NCBI RefSeq assembly: GCF_018449635.1
Contig: NZ_JAAVUV010000019.1
Span: 1-64,000 of the forward strand
DNA from: Caballeronia sp. dw_276
Lineage (GTDB): Bacteria; Pseudomonadota; Gammaproteobacteria; Burkholderiales; Burkholderiaceae
Direction: 5' to 3'
Length of the DNA stretch: 64,000 bases
Made by a program: the position numbers and the translations under genes. This document shows positions 34,476 through 42,094 of this stretch, piece after piece. Numbering within the stretch: position 1 is the first letter of the stretch; each line of letters begins with the position of its first letter. The notes under the pieces are model-generated. The model saw only the letters and a list, made by a program, of their open reading frames with translations, searched no databases and was not told where the DNA came from.

Positions 34476-35798
34476 ATGATGTCACGCGCTGTACCTTATC
34501 AGGAAAACGCCACCGGCCTGGTCGCCCTGCTCCCCGATGGTCGCGTTCGCTTCCTGCACCCCGCCGCAAAACCTGCCATCGATGCATACAACCAGAGGTT
34601 GTCCCAGGCTGAAGGGCTCGATCTGGAAGATTTCATAATCGACTCGCCGCTGGTTGACCTAAGGCAATTCCACCTCTCGGCCCCAGCGATCGCCTTCATC
34701 GAAACCACAAATCTCTGCAATCTTAGGTGCACGCACTGCTATGCATCATCAGGCGAGCGGCGCGACTCGGAAATGTCGACGAATTGCATCCTGCGGCTCC
34801 TGGACGAGTTCGCCGAAATGGGAGTTTTACAGGTTTTCCTCACCGGCGGTGAGCTCTTCGCACACCACGATGCCGTGGACATTATTAGGTACGCCCGCAC
34901 GAAACCCTTCAGTACCCAGATATTCAGCAACGGCCTCCTGATCACCGAGGAAAAGCTGCGCCGCATCCCGCCCGGTCAGTCGTTTTTCGTCAGCTTTGAC
35001 ACAGCGGTGCCGGAGCGGACGATCCGCGGCCGGATGGACTTCCCCAAGCTGAGAAAATGCTTTGAATTGATCAAGCAACACGGTCACGTCGTGCGGACTG
35101 CGGTATCGGTCCATCGCTACAACATCGGCGACGTCGAGGAAATCTTCGGATGGTGCATTGATAACAACTATCCCCGTCCCCAATGGCTCGAAACGCACCC
35201 GATCGGTCGGGCTCTACTGCACCCGCACATCCTGCTGACGCCCGACCAAATCGACGAAGTTTTTGCCGTCTATACGCGCTGCATGGACCGCTACCAGCAG
35301 AGTATGAACGACGTTGACGAGCGGTCCGATGCGTCACAGTCGCCCGACCGCCCCCGCCCGGCTATCGCCGGAGTTGAAACGATCAAATTTTGCCAGCAAC
35401 TGGAACGAGCAACCGGGCAGGAAAAATGCGGGCGCTCGGTGGCATACGTGAACAGCAGCGGCGACGTCTACCCTTGCAGCAACTGCATGAGCAACAACGC
35501 CTACAAGGCCGGCAATATCGTTGAGCGCTCGTTCAAGGAAGTATGGGAAGAAGGTTTCACCGACTTCCGCAACATTGTCTTCGATGACTTTGACCGCTGC
35601 AAAACCTGCGCCGTGCACCAGAACGATATCTGGTGCCAGTTCAAGTGCCCACCCTTGTCGATGAACGTCACTGGCGCTGCCCACGAGTGTGGCGCGACGG
35701 AATATTTGAGGATCTTCATGCTCCGGGCGAACGAGTATTGGTCTACAAGGAAAACTCAGGGGTTCAAGCTGCAGCTAATGGCTAGGACTGCTCGTTAA
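34476..35798 (+). CDS. Radical SAM/SPASM peptide maturase
   Basis: A 440-residue radical SAM enzyme with a SPASM domain, the type that modifies ribosomal peptides. The [4Fe-4S] motif is C81NLRC85THC88; the GGE motif is TGGEL (123-127) where TGGEP is usual. SPASM cysteines are C318, C334, C337, C375, C378, C387, C391 and C405; spacing C-X10-G-X4-C matches, while the second part reads CX2CX8CX3C instead of CX2CX5CX3C. The first 60 residues (…GLVALLPDGRVRFL…) could be a peptide-recognition domain. First gene of a + strand operon; the repeat-bearing precursor starts 61 bases later. Reaction unknown; thioether, C-C or epimerisation chemistry are all known for the family. Confidence 0.9.
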   Translation: MMSRAVPYQENATGLVALLPDGRVRFLHPAAKPAIDAYNQRLSQAEGLDLEDFIIDSPLVDLRQFHLSAPAIAFIETTNLCNLRCTHCYASSGERRDSEMSTNCILRLLDEFAEMGVLQVFLTGGELFAHHDAVDIIRYARTKPFSTQIFSNGLLITEEKLRRIPPGQSFFVSFDTAVPERTIRGRMDFPKLRKCFELIKQHGHVVRTAVSVHRYNIGDVEEIFGWCIDNNYPRPQWLETHPIGRALLHPHILLTPDQIDEVFAVYTRCMDRYQQSMNDVDERSDASQSPDRPRPAIAGVETIKFCQQLERATGQEKCGRSVAYVNSSGDVYPCSNCMSNNAYKAGNIVERSFKEVWEEGFTDFRNIVFDDFDRCKTCAVHQNDIWCQFKCPPLSMNVTGAAHECGATEYLRIFMLRANEYWSTRKTQGFKLQLMARTAR

Positions 35799-35858
35799 TC
35801 CGGAGCAGCGTCAATTTGCCGCTGTGCTTTGATTTCTTCAACTTTAACAGGAGAAGCT

Positions 35859-36095
35859 ATGGTAACCAACATCTCGAAGGGAAGCATACCGCTGGAAGGC
35901 TTGGAGGTGGCGGCCTCGCCGGGGAACAAGTTCACTCGCATCCACCTCGACCTGGCGAGCGACGGCGTGACCTTGGCCATGGTGGGCGCCGCCTCAGCGC
36001 TCAAGCAGCCCGATAGTCGGCACTCGCTCGTGCTCAAGCCGACGGCGGACGGCGTGTCGCTCGCCATGGTAGGGGCCGCTTCGGCCGCGCAGTAA
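35859..36095 (+). CDS. Candidate RiPP precursor peptide with two core repeats, 78 aa
   Basis: A 78-residue peptide starting at the ATG with an ACAGGAGA ribosome binding site. Residues 35-47 (DGVTLAMVGAASA) and 64-76 (DGVSLAMVGAASA) are near-identical, 29 residues apart, with the second ending two residues before the C-terminus. The first 34 residues (…PLEGLEVAASPGNKFTRIHLDLAS) would be the leader. No Cys, so not a thioether or lanthipeptide substrate in the usual sense; Ser/Thr, Met, Val, Asp and Ala are available. The two repeats differ at six synonymous codons and one Thr/Ser change, indicating selection on the peptide. It sits between the SPASM enzyme and a hairpin. No known family recognised. 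Confidence 0.85.
   Translation: MVTNISKGSIPLEGLEVAASPGNKFTRIHLDLASDGVTLAMVGAASALKQPDSRHSLVLKPTADGVSLAMVGAASAAQ
35961..36086 (+). repeat. Two 39-bp coding repeats in the precursor gene
   Basis: Repeat units 35961-35999 and 36048-36086 encode the two 13-residue core segments. At DNA level they differ mainly in third positions (TTG/CTC, GTG/GTA, GGC/GGG, GCC/GCT, TCA/TCG, GCG/GCC), so this is an old duplication kept at the protein level. Confidence 0.9.
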
Positions 36096-36101
36096 GACGG
36101 C

Positions 36102-36132
36102 AAGGGGCTCTCGTCCAGCACGGGAGCCCCTT
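36102..36132 (+). terminator. Hairpin directly after the precursor gene
   Basis: Nine-bp perfect stem AAGGGGCTC/GAGCCCCTT with a 13-nt loop, starting six bases after the precursor stop and ending 25 bases before the next ATG. The following sequence (CTAGTTCC) is not a strong T-run, so it may act as a partial terminator or as a 3' stabiliser that raises precursor mRNA over the enzyme genes, as is common in peptide operons. Confidence 0.7.
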
Positions 36133-36157
36133 CTAGTTCCGAGAACTCGACGTCACC

Positions 36158-36874
36158 ATGACCGAAGAAATCTGCTTCCTTGCCGCGCACAACGATGAGC
36201 AGGCGCGGCTGCGTATCTACCGCCCAGCTAACTCGCGCGGATCGGCCTGCGTCCTGATCAACTCGGGACGGGTGGCTCGCTTCGACGAAGACGAGGATGA
36301 ATCCAAGCTGTACCAGGCGTTGCACTATGCCTTGTGCGAGCGCGGAATCACAACGTTCGAGATTGATTTGCCCGAGCGAGATCGTAGTGAACCCGATTCG
36401 ACAGAAAAGGCAGTTGAAGACCGCCTATTGCGCCTTCGCTGCCTGCTGGACGAGCCCGCCTTCCTGCCATTCCACTACGATTATTCGGTCGTCGCACTCT
36501 CGCTCGGCGGTCAGGTCATGTTGCGGCAATTGGCCGGCCCCGAGGGCCGGCCCGCCCCTGGCACTGTTGTCTTGATCGGCACTGTGGTGGAAGCGCCTGT
36601 GATAGTTGTTGACAGCGTGCGCAAGATTCACCTCGTGTACGGAGAAAACGATTGCGTCGGATACCTTGAACCGCAGTCCGAATATGTCCGATTTCAGCGC
36701 CCGGTAGTGTACGGGCAGCGGTCACGGGAGAGATTGGTAGTCCGTCGTTCGCAGCATGTGAGCTGTCACATCCTGAAAGGCTGCGGACACACGTTGAGCC
36801 GTGTCGACCCGGGGTGCGACGATCCGCTCAATGCGCTCGTATCTTTTCTGCTGCCCGTCGCTGGTTTCGCTTAG
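36158..36874 (+). CDS. Alpha/beta hydrolase-like protein
   Basis: A 238-residue serine hydrolase-like protein. The nucleophile elbow is ALSLGG (113-118, Ser115), with Ala replacing the first Gly of GxSxG; the likely triad is Ser115, Asp165 (YGENDCVG) and His211 (GCGHTLS). No signal peptide, so cytoplasmic. In a RiPP-like operon it could remove the leader, cut between the two cores or hydrolyse a modified side chain; none of this is shown by sequence. It lies downstream of the post-precursor hairpin. Confidence 0.75.
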   Translation: MTEEICFLAAHNDEQARLRIYRPANSRGSACVLINSGRVARFDEDEDESKLYQALHYALCERGITTFEIDLPERDRSEPDSTEKAVEDRLLRLRCLLDEPAFLPFHYDYSVVALSLGGQVMLRQLAGPEGRPAPGTVVLIGTVVEAPVIVVDSVRKIHLVYGENDCVGYLEPQSEYVRFQRPVVYGQRSRERLVVRRSQHVSCHILKGCGHTLSRVDPGCDDPLNALVSFLLPVAGFA

Positions 36875-36895
36875 TCTGCCTTCATGGTCGCCAGC

Positions 36896-37255
36896 ATGCC
36901 AATCATCGACATCTTCTCTCCGCTGAAAGATCCACCGCCGCGACTGCTGCCGTCGCTTGCAATCCAGGTGCGGGAAATCCTCGGGTTACCCGACGATCGC
37001 GTCTGGTTGCTGTGGCATCCCATCGCGCAGAGCCACCATTTTCGCCCGAACTGGTCAGGCGATCCGGCCCGCGCCGGTCCGATCGTCAAGGTGCGCTGCA
37101 AGTCCGATTACAGCGATATCCAAGTCCGCTCGCTGATTCAGGGTTTGGCGGAAACGATGGCCGGACACCTCGAGGTGCCTGTCGATTCAATTTACATTGT
37201 CGTGGACCCGGTCCTTAAAGGCAGACTGTTCGTGCGCGGTACGCTATGGGAGTGA
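36896..37255 (+). CDS. Tautomerase-superfamily protein with N-terminal proline
   Basis: A 119-residue protein. An earlier ATG (36884) gives MVASMPIID, but starting at 36896 gives MPIID, so that Met removal exposes the catalytic Pro1 typical of 4-oxalocrotonate tautomerase/MIF proteins. Two beta-alpha-beta halves appear to be present (P-I-I-D-I-F... and P-I-V-K-V-R...), i.e. a fused double unit of about 60 residues each as in MIF/CHMI-type members. Known members tautomerise or hydrate small carbonyl substrates. Its presence between a hydrolase and a TrmO-like gene in a peptide operon is unusual. Confidence 0.6.
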   Translation: MPIIDIFSPLKDPPPRLLPSLAIQVREILGLPDDRVWLLWHPIAQSHHFRPNWSGDPARAGPIVKVRCKSDYSDIQVRSLIQGLAETMAGHLEVPVDSIYIVVDPVLKGRLFVRGTLWE

Positions 37256-37261
37256 GGACAA

Positions 37262-37726
37262 ATGGAGCCATTGATTCTCATGCCAATCGGGACCGTACAC
37301 AACGCCATCGCGTCCCCTCAGGACGACCACTGGCGCGGTGTAGTTTCGCAACTGGTGATCGATTCGGAGCAGTACTTACCCGAATCCTTGCAGGGAATTG
37401 AAGAATTCTCGCACTTGGAGGTGATCTACGTGATGAACCGGGTAGACCCTTCCAGCCTCCCCGTTGGCGCCCGGCACCCACGCAACCTGACTTTCCTGCC
37501 GAAAGTCGGCATCTTTGCACAGCGGCCGAAAGCGCGCCCCAACCGGATCGGGCTGTCGCGCTGCCGGCTTCTTTCCCGCGAGGGAATGATCCTGACCGTA
37601 GAAGGACTGGATGCGATCGACGACTCCCCGCTAATTGACATCAAGCCATACTTCGCCGAATTCGGTCCGCGCGGAGAGGTATTGCAGCCGGATTGGACCC
37701 ATGAAGTCATGCGCAACTACTACTAA
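37262..37726 (+). CDS. TrmO/TsaA-like SAM-dependent methyltransferase domain
   Basis: A 154-residue protein matching the beta-barrel TrmO (YaeB/TsaA, UPF0066) domain: MPIGTVHN start, GIEEFSHLEVIYVM, ARHPRN, then F.QRPKARPNRIGLSRCRL and GLDAIDDSPLIDIKPY. E. coli TrmO, which N6-methylates t6A37 in tRNA, is about 235 residues; this one has only the methyltransferase part and lacks the C-terminal region. It starts 6 bases after the tautomerase stop, so it belongs to the peptide operon. It may have been recruited to methylate the peptide or an intermediate; tRNA modification remains possible. Confidence 0.85.
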   Translation: MEPLILMPIGTVHNAIASPQDDHWRGVVSQLVIDSEQYLPESLQGIEEFSHLEVIYVMNRVDPSSLPVGARHPRNLTFLPKVGIFAQRPKARPNRIGLSRCRLLSREGMILTVEGLDAIDDSPLIDIKPYFAEFGPRGEVLQPDWTHEVMRNYY

Positions 37727-37782
37727 CCAACGCTGGAAAGGAACCGATGGTCGTTCGCCGATTCCGATGAAAAGGGGCAAAA

Positions 37783-39276
37783 ATGACTTCACCGCGAAAA
37801 GCCGTGCTGGACGAACTGCTCGAAGCAAATCCCGAGCTGAACATTCCTGTCAACGACTACAACATCAACGTCACCGCCAACCAAGGAGCGATCATCGATG
37901 CCGAGCAGTTGTTTGCGGCATACAGGGTCTTCGATGGTGCAGGCCGCGACGCTCACTTTTACTTTCACCTGCCCTTGTGCGATTACATTTGCCATTTCTG
38001 CAATTACGTCAAACGTAAAATACGGGCCAACAACAAGGCGGAAGAGCTCATGCATTGGGCCGACCTACTCATTCGAGAAACTCAGCTCTACCTCGATCAG
38101 GTGCCTTGGCTCCGCGATGCGCTGATTCGCTCGTTCTATATCGGCGGGGGCACCGGCGCTCTCTTGCTCAACAACGAACTGGCATTTCGCAGGTTGATTA
38201 CACATCTCAATGGGAATTTCAATGTCACTGAGGACTGCGAGCGCAGCCTGGAAGGGAACCCGGAAAACTTCACCGAGGAGAGTATCGAGCTTGCGCTCGA
38301 GCTCGGCTTCAATCGGTTCAGCGTCGGCGTACAGAGCCTGCAGCAGGAAGTCAACGCCTTTTCCAACCGCGGCCACTCCCCCGAGGAAGCCCTGCGTGCA
38401 ATCCAAGTGTTGTTGAAGACCGGAAGGCCGTTCAGTGTCGATATGATGTTCGGCTTGCCCTACCAGACCGCAGAAAGCTTTGAGCGGGACATCCGCACGC
38501 TTGTGGAGTTCGGGGTCCCTTGTCTTACCCTATACAGGCTCCGCAACGTCGAGCGCGAGAAAATGGGGATTGGTAACGCATCTGTGTGGAACTCGGAAAA
38601 ACACAAGCATCGCTTAACCGAAAGCGGAATGTTTCCTTCGATTTCCGCGACGTATCAGATGCGCGATGCGGCCACTGGGATACTGCGCGCCAACGGCTAC
38701 CACCCCAGCCCGTGCGGATGGTGGAATAAGGCTACAACTTACCCCGACGGGAATATTCCGCGTGTCTCGAAGGACAAATGGGAGAAATATAATTCGATGC
38801 TTGCCTTCGGCCCGGGCGCATACGGCTGGTTGTCGGGAAACCAACCCTCGTTCCTACAGACACACAACATCACCGACATAAACAAGTACGTTGCGCACAT
38901 GGAAGGCAATCCCACAGTGCCGCCACTAGCCTACGGGCGCATCCTCGAAGGAAACGTCGCGATCGGCACGCGATTGAGTTTCGCGTTCAAGGCAAACCAG
39001 CCGATCATTCTGGATGAATACAGGGAGCTGTTCGGGGTCGACTTGTTGAACGACGAGCCTTACGCCAACGTATTCGCCGAGCTCGTTAAACGGGACCTGA
39101 TGTCAAGATCGCCGGACGGCAGGTCGTTCGCCCCGACGTGGAAGGGCGAAGAGTTGCACGAAGAGATCATGTATATCTACTTCCACAAATCAATCGGGGG
39201 AACTCTCGACCCCGCGTGCAAGCGCCGGACCATTCTGCTGCAACCTGTGCATGCGGATACGGCGATCTCGAAGTAG
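37783..39276 (+). CDS. HemN/HemW-like radical SAM enzyme (possible class C methylase)
   Basis: A 497-residue radical SAM protein of the coproporphyrinogen III oxidase-like group. The cluster motif is C66DYIC70HFC73 within HLPLCDYICHFCNY; SAM-binding motifs IGGGTGALL (133-141 region), GVQS and DMMFGLPYQT follow, and a HemN-type C-terminal helical domain lies at about 390-480. It lacks the CxC fourth Cys seen after the motif in HemN. HemN-like enzymes in natural product clusters often are class C methylases or cyclopropanating enzymes that use two SAM molecules. A strong AAAGG/AAAAGGGGC Shine-Dalgarno region precedes the ATG. It is the second radical SAM enzyme of this operon. Confidence 0.85.
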   Translation: MTSPRKAVLDELLEANPELNIPVNDYNINVTANQGAIIDAEQLFAAYRVFDGAGRDAHFYFHLPLCDYICHFCNYVKRKIRANNKAEELMHWADLLIRETQLYLDQVPWLRDALIRSFYIGGGTGALLLNNELAFRRLITHLNGNFNVTEDCERSLEGNPENFTEESIELALELGFNRFSVGVQSLQQEVNAFSNRGHSPEEALRAIQVLLKTGRPFSVDMMFGLPYQTAESFERDIRTLVEFGVPCLTLYRLRNVEREKMGIGNASVWNSEKHKHRLTESGMFPSISATYQMRDAATGILRANGYHPSPCGWWNKATTYPDGNIPRVSKDKWEKYNSMLAFGPGAYGWLSGNQPSFLQTHNITDINKYVAHMEGNPTVPPLAYGRILEGNVAIGTRLSFAFKANQPIILDEYRELFGVDLLNDEPYANVFAELVKRDLMSRSPDGRSFAPTWKGEELHEEIMYIYFHKSIGGTLDPACKRRTILLQPVHADTAISK

Positions 39277-39301
39277 CTGGCTCGAACGGCAGACACCAGC
39301 A

Positions 39302-40054
39302 ATGACAACACCAAGCCAAGATTGGTTTTCGCCGATTGCGCAACAGTATCGACAATTTCGCCCTCATTATCCGGCAGGGTTGTTCGCTTATCTGGCATCC
39401 GTCGCGCCGGCGCACGAACGCGCTTGGGATTGCGGCGCGGGAAACGGGCAGGCTGCGGTTGGCCTGGCCGATCACTTTCAGCAAGTGGTCGCCACCGACA
39501 TCAGCGCCGAGCAGATCAGGTTAGCGTTTGCGAACCCGAAGATCGGCTATCACGTGGGCGCGGCCGAAAGCTGCTTCTTGCCCGCGTCGTCGGTGGACCT
39601 TGTCACTGTGGGAGAGGCGCTGCACTGGTTTGATCTGGGCCGGTTTGGGCGAGAGGTGGCGCGCGTGCTGCGGCCGAGTGGCAAGCTGGCGGTCTGGAAC
39701 TATCGTAGGTGCCGGATAACGCCGGCGCTCGACGGCATCATCGATGCGTTTCACGACGAAGTCCTCGCTGGCCATTGGGCAGCGGCGGCGCTGCACGATG
39801 ATGTTTTTGCTCACGAACTTCCGCTTGTCGACACAATCACGCCCGATTTCGTCATTGTCGCAGAGTGGCCCCTCGTCAGCTTCATGGGCTATTTAGGTAG
39901 CTGGTCCGCTTGTGCTTCTTACCAGAGAAGACACGGTCATTCGCCGCTGGACCTGATCGCGAGCGAGCTACAAAAGCTTTGGCTTACCTCGGGTGACCGG
40001 ATGCGCATCAGTTGGCAGTTAAATCTCAGAGTAGGCGTCGTGCCTGGCTCGTGA
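39302..40054 (+). CDS. Class I SAM-dependent methyltransferase
   Basis: A 250-residue Rossmann methyltransferase. Motif I is WDCGAGNGQAAVGL (42-55), motif II VVATDIS, then AESCFLPASSVDLVTVGEAL-type region (quoted in part) and LRPSGKLAVWNY. The C-terminal GYLGSWSA...Y and LRVG pattern is that of trans-aconitate methyltransferase-like proteins, suggesting a carboxylate or small acidic substrate. The ATG at 39302 fits the family start; the in-frame upstream GTG/ATG region overlaps the HemN-like gene. Last + strand gene of the operon, convergent with the PLP enzyme, separated by only 3 bases. Confidence 0.88.
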   Translation: MTTPSQDWFSPIAQQYRQFRPHYPAGLFAYLASVAPAHERAWDCGAGNGQAAVGLADHFQQVVATDISAEQIRLAFANPKIGYHVGAAESCFLPASSVDLVTVGEALHWFDLGRFGREVARVLRPSGKLAVWNYRRCRITPALDGIIDAFHDEVLAGHWAAAALHDDVFAHELPLVDTITPDFVIVAEWPLVSFMGYLGSWSACASYQRRHGHSPLDLIASELQKLWLTSGDRMRISWQLNLRVGVVPGS

Positions 40055-40057
40055 GCG

Positions 40058-41242
40058 TTACGCGGCGTCCAGAGCAGACAGCAAGTCCTGCTCAATGTCT
40101 TCGACGTCCTCCAGCCCGACGGAAATGCGAACCAGGCCTGAGGAGATGCCGAACCGAGCCAGATCCTCGGCGCCATAGGCGGAATGGGTCATACTGACCG
40201 GATGTTGAATCAGGGTCTCCGCATCGCCCAAGCTTACGGCAATGCGCGTCAGTCGAACATTATTCATCATTCGCCTGGCACTGACAGCCCCCCCTTTCAA
40301 CTCCAGCGAGATCAAACCGCCGAACATTGGCAGAGACGACTTAGCAAGCTGGAACTGCGGATGCGACTGCAGGCCCGGGTAAAAGACGCGCGCGACCTTT
40401 GGGTGGCGTTCAAGCAGACGTGAGATACGCAAGGCACTGTGCGAATGGCGCTCCATGCGGAGCCCAAGGGTCTTCAGGCCGCGGAGAACCAGGAAAGCCG
40501 CAATCGGCGAGATTGTGGCGCCTGTAATAAAGCGTAGTCCATTCATCCGCACCGTTTTGATGATTTCTTCTGCGCCGATCACCGCGCCGGCCACTACGTC
40601 GCCGTGCCCGCACAGGTATTTCGTCATGCTGTGCACGACCAAGTCCGCCCCCAGCTCGAGCGGCCTTTGAAGGTAAGGCGTACAAAAGGTATTGTCCACG
40701 ACCGTCAGCGCACCAGCTTGCCGCGCGATTGCACTCACTGCCGCGATGTCGATCAACTCGAGAGATGGGTTGGCCGGCGTTTCGAAAAAAACGAGCTGTG
40801 TCCCGGGGCGGATCGCCGCCTCGGTCTGCGCCGGGTCGCTCAGGTCGGCGAACGTCACATCTACGTTCCACGAAGGTAGCTCATGGCGGAACAGCGTAAA
40901 AGTGTTCCCATACAAGCGGCGATGAACCACTACGCGGTCGTTGGGTTTGAGGATCGACCATATCACGCAGCCGATCGCCCCCATGCCTGATGCCGTCGCA
41001 AGCGCCGAGGTGCCGCCCTCCAAGTCCGCCAGCCGCGCCTCCAGCAGGGCCTGGGTCGGATTGTGAACGCGACCATACACATACTGCTTTCGATCGCCGG
41101 CGAAGGTGGCTGAGGCATCCTCTGCGGAGCCAAAAGTGAATGTCGATGACATATGAATCGGCGGGGTCAATGCGCCGAGCGCTTCATCAGGCTCGTAACC
41201 GACGTGGATGGCCCGCGTGTGGAATCCTCGTTTGTTCGGCAT
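40058..41242 (-). CDS. Methionine gamma-lyase-like PLP enzyme
   Basis: A 394-residue Cys/Met metabolism PLP enzyme. The PLP lysine is K208 (HSMTKYLCGHGD), Tyr111 and Asp183 are in place, and YVYGRVHNPT gives Tyr56/Arg58 from the neighbouring subunit. Overall it follows methionine gamma-lyase closely (GHGD.VAG, DNTFCTPYLQRPLELGADLVVHS in part, SMTHS.Y, LVR.SVGLED). However, the lyase-specific Cys116 is Asn113 here (YGNTF). So gamma-elimination of methionine is likely in type but substrate preference is uncertain. Convergent with the peptide operon; RBS AAAGGGGA precedes the ATG. Confidence 0.88.
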   Translation of the reverse strand: MPNKRGFHTRAIHVGYEPDEALGALTPPIHMSSTFTFGSAEDASATFAGDRKQYVYGRVHNPTQALLEARLADLEGGTSALATASGMGAIGCVIWSILKPNDRVVVHRRLYGNTFTLFRHELPSWNVDVTFADLSDPAQTEAAIRPGTQLVFFETPANPSLELIDIAAVSAIARQAGALTVVDNTFCTPYLQRPLELGADLVVHSMTKYLCGHGDVVAGAVIGAEEIIKTVRMNGLRFITGATISPIAAFLVLRGLKTLGLRMERHSHSALRISRLLERHPKVARVFYPGLQSHPQFQLAKSSLPMFGGLISLELKGGAVSARRMMNNVRLTRIAVSLGDAETLIQHPVSMTHSAYGAEDLARFGISSGLVRISVGLEDVEDIEQDLLSALDAA

Positions 41243-42094
41243 TCGATTCCCCTTTCAACTGGTTGCGGCTGGCGCCGCCCAATCCGATACGAGAAGGCGC
41301 CGTAGATTCTTCTTGCGCCGTGGTTTCGTTGCGGCGGCAAAGCCTCGATCTGTATCCACGTTTCATCGCCAATGACCGACGCTTCCATCCCTTGGTAGCC
41401 GTCGCTCAGATGTCAAAGATTAGCAGCTCGCCGGGCAAGCAACCGGCCCCCTCGACGTTTTTTTACACCGGCATCTAATCGCGAAACCTGTGATGTGTCC
41501 GCTCATCTCGGAAATGCCAGCGCCCTACCCATATTGCTGTCGGTAGGCCGTTCCTGACGGAGCCCGATCGCGGTTTTCAGCACATTCGAACGCCACTGAC
41601 GACCGACGCTTCCCTTGGCGGCCGCGTGCCGTTCGTTACCTGCCACGGTTCTCGGCAACGATAACGGCGGTACGTTCCCCGCGTAGACGCTCCGAAGCGA
41701 TTCGAATTACGGCTGCGGCAAAGCCGCGATGTTCGGGTATTGATCGCAAAAGGGCTTCAGTGATCACCGGTCACCAAGCCACGGCCGACCGAGCGCTGGT
41801 TCCTGCAATCCCCGGATGCGGCAATGGTGGGGAGCTGGCAATGGCCCTTCGCATCAATGGCGGCTCGCCCTCCAGAAGCCATCATTCGCATGATGACCAT
41901 CGGTAAGTCCGCATTGGGTCGAGGACTGACTATCAGGTTATTTTTAACCGTGGCAGTAAAGTTGCTTCGGAAATGGTTTGCACGATCGGACCGTCACGTC
42001 CCCCGCGTGTCGATGCGACTGCGCGCCGACGTGCGGTAGCGCCTTGCGGCACCTACATTGCACACTTCTCACAAACAATCCTGGATGCACAAAG
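41243..42094. other. Gene-poor stretch downstream of peptide locus
   Basis: About 850 bases with only short unsupported reading frames on both strands. The part near 41243-41480 would carry the promoter of the PLP enzyme gene. The rest looks like decayed coding DNA but no homologue could be named. Confidence 0.4.

Noticed and set aside
35795..36325. 176-aa ORF antisense to the precursor gene
   Set aside because: It mirrors the codon-rich repeats of the precursor (repeated APTMA text) and has no ribosome binding site or family motif; it is a shadow.
41500..42060. Insertion sequence remnant
   Set aside because: No terminal repeats and no recognisable transposase text in six frames; only decayed-looking DNA.
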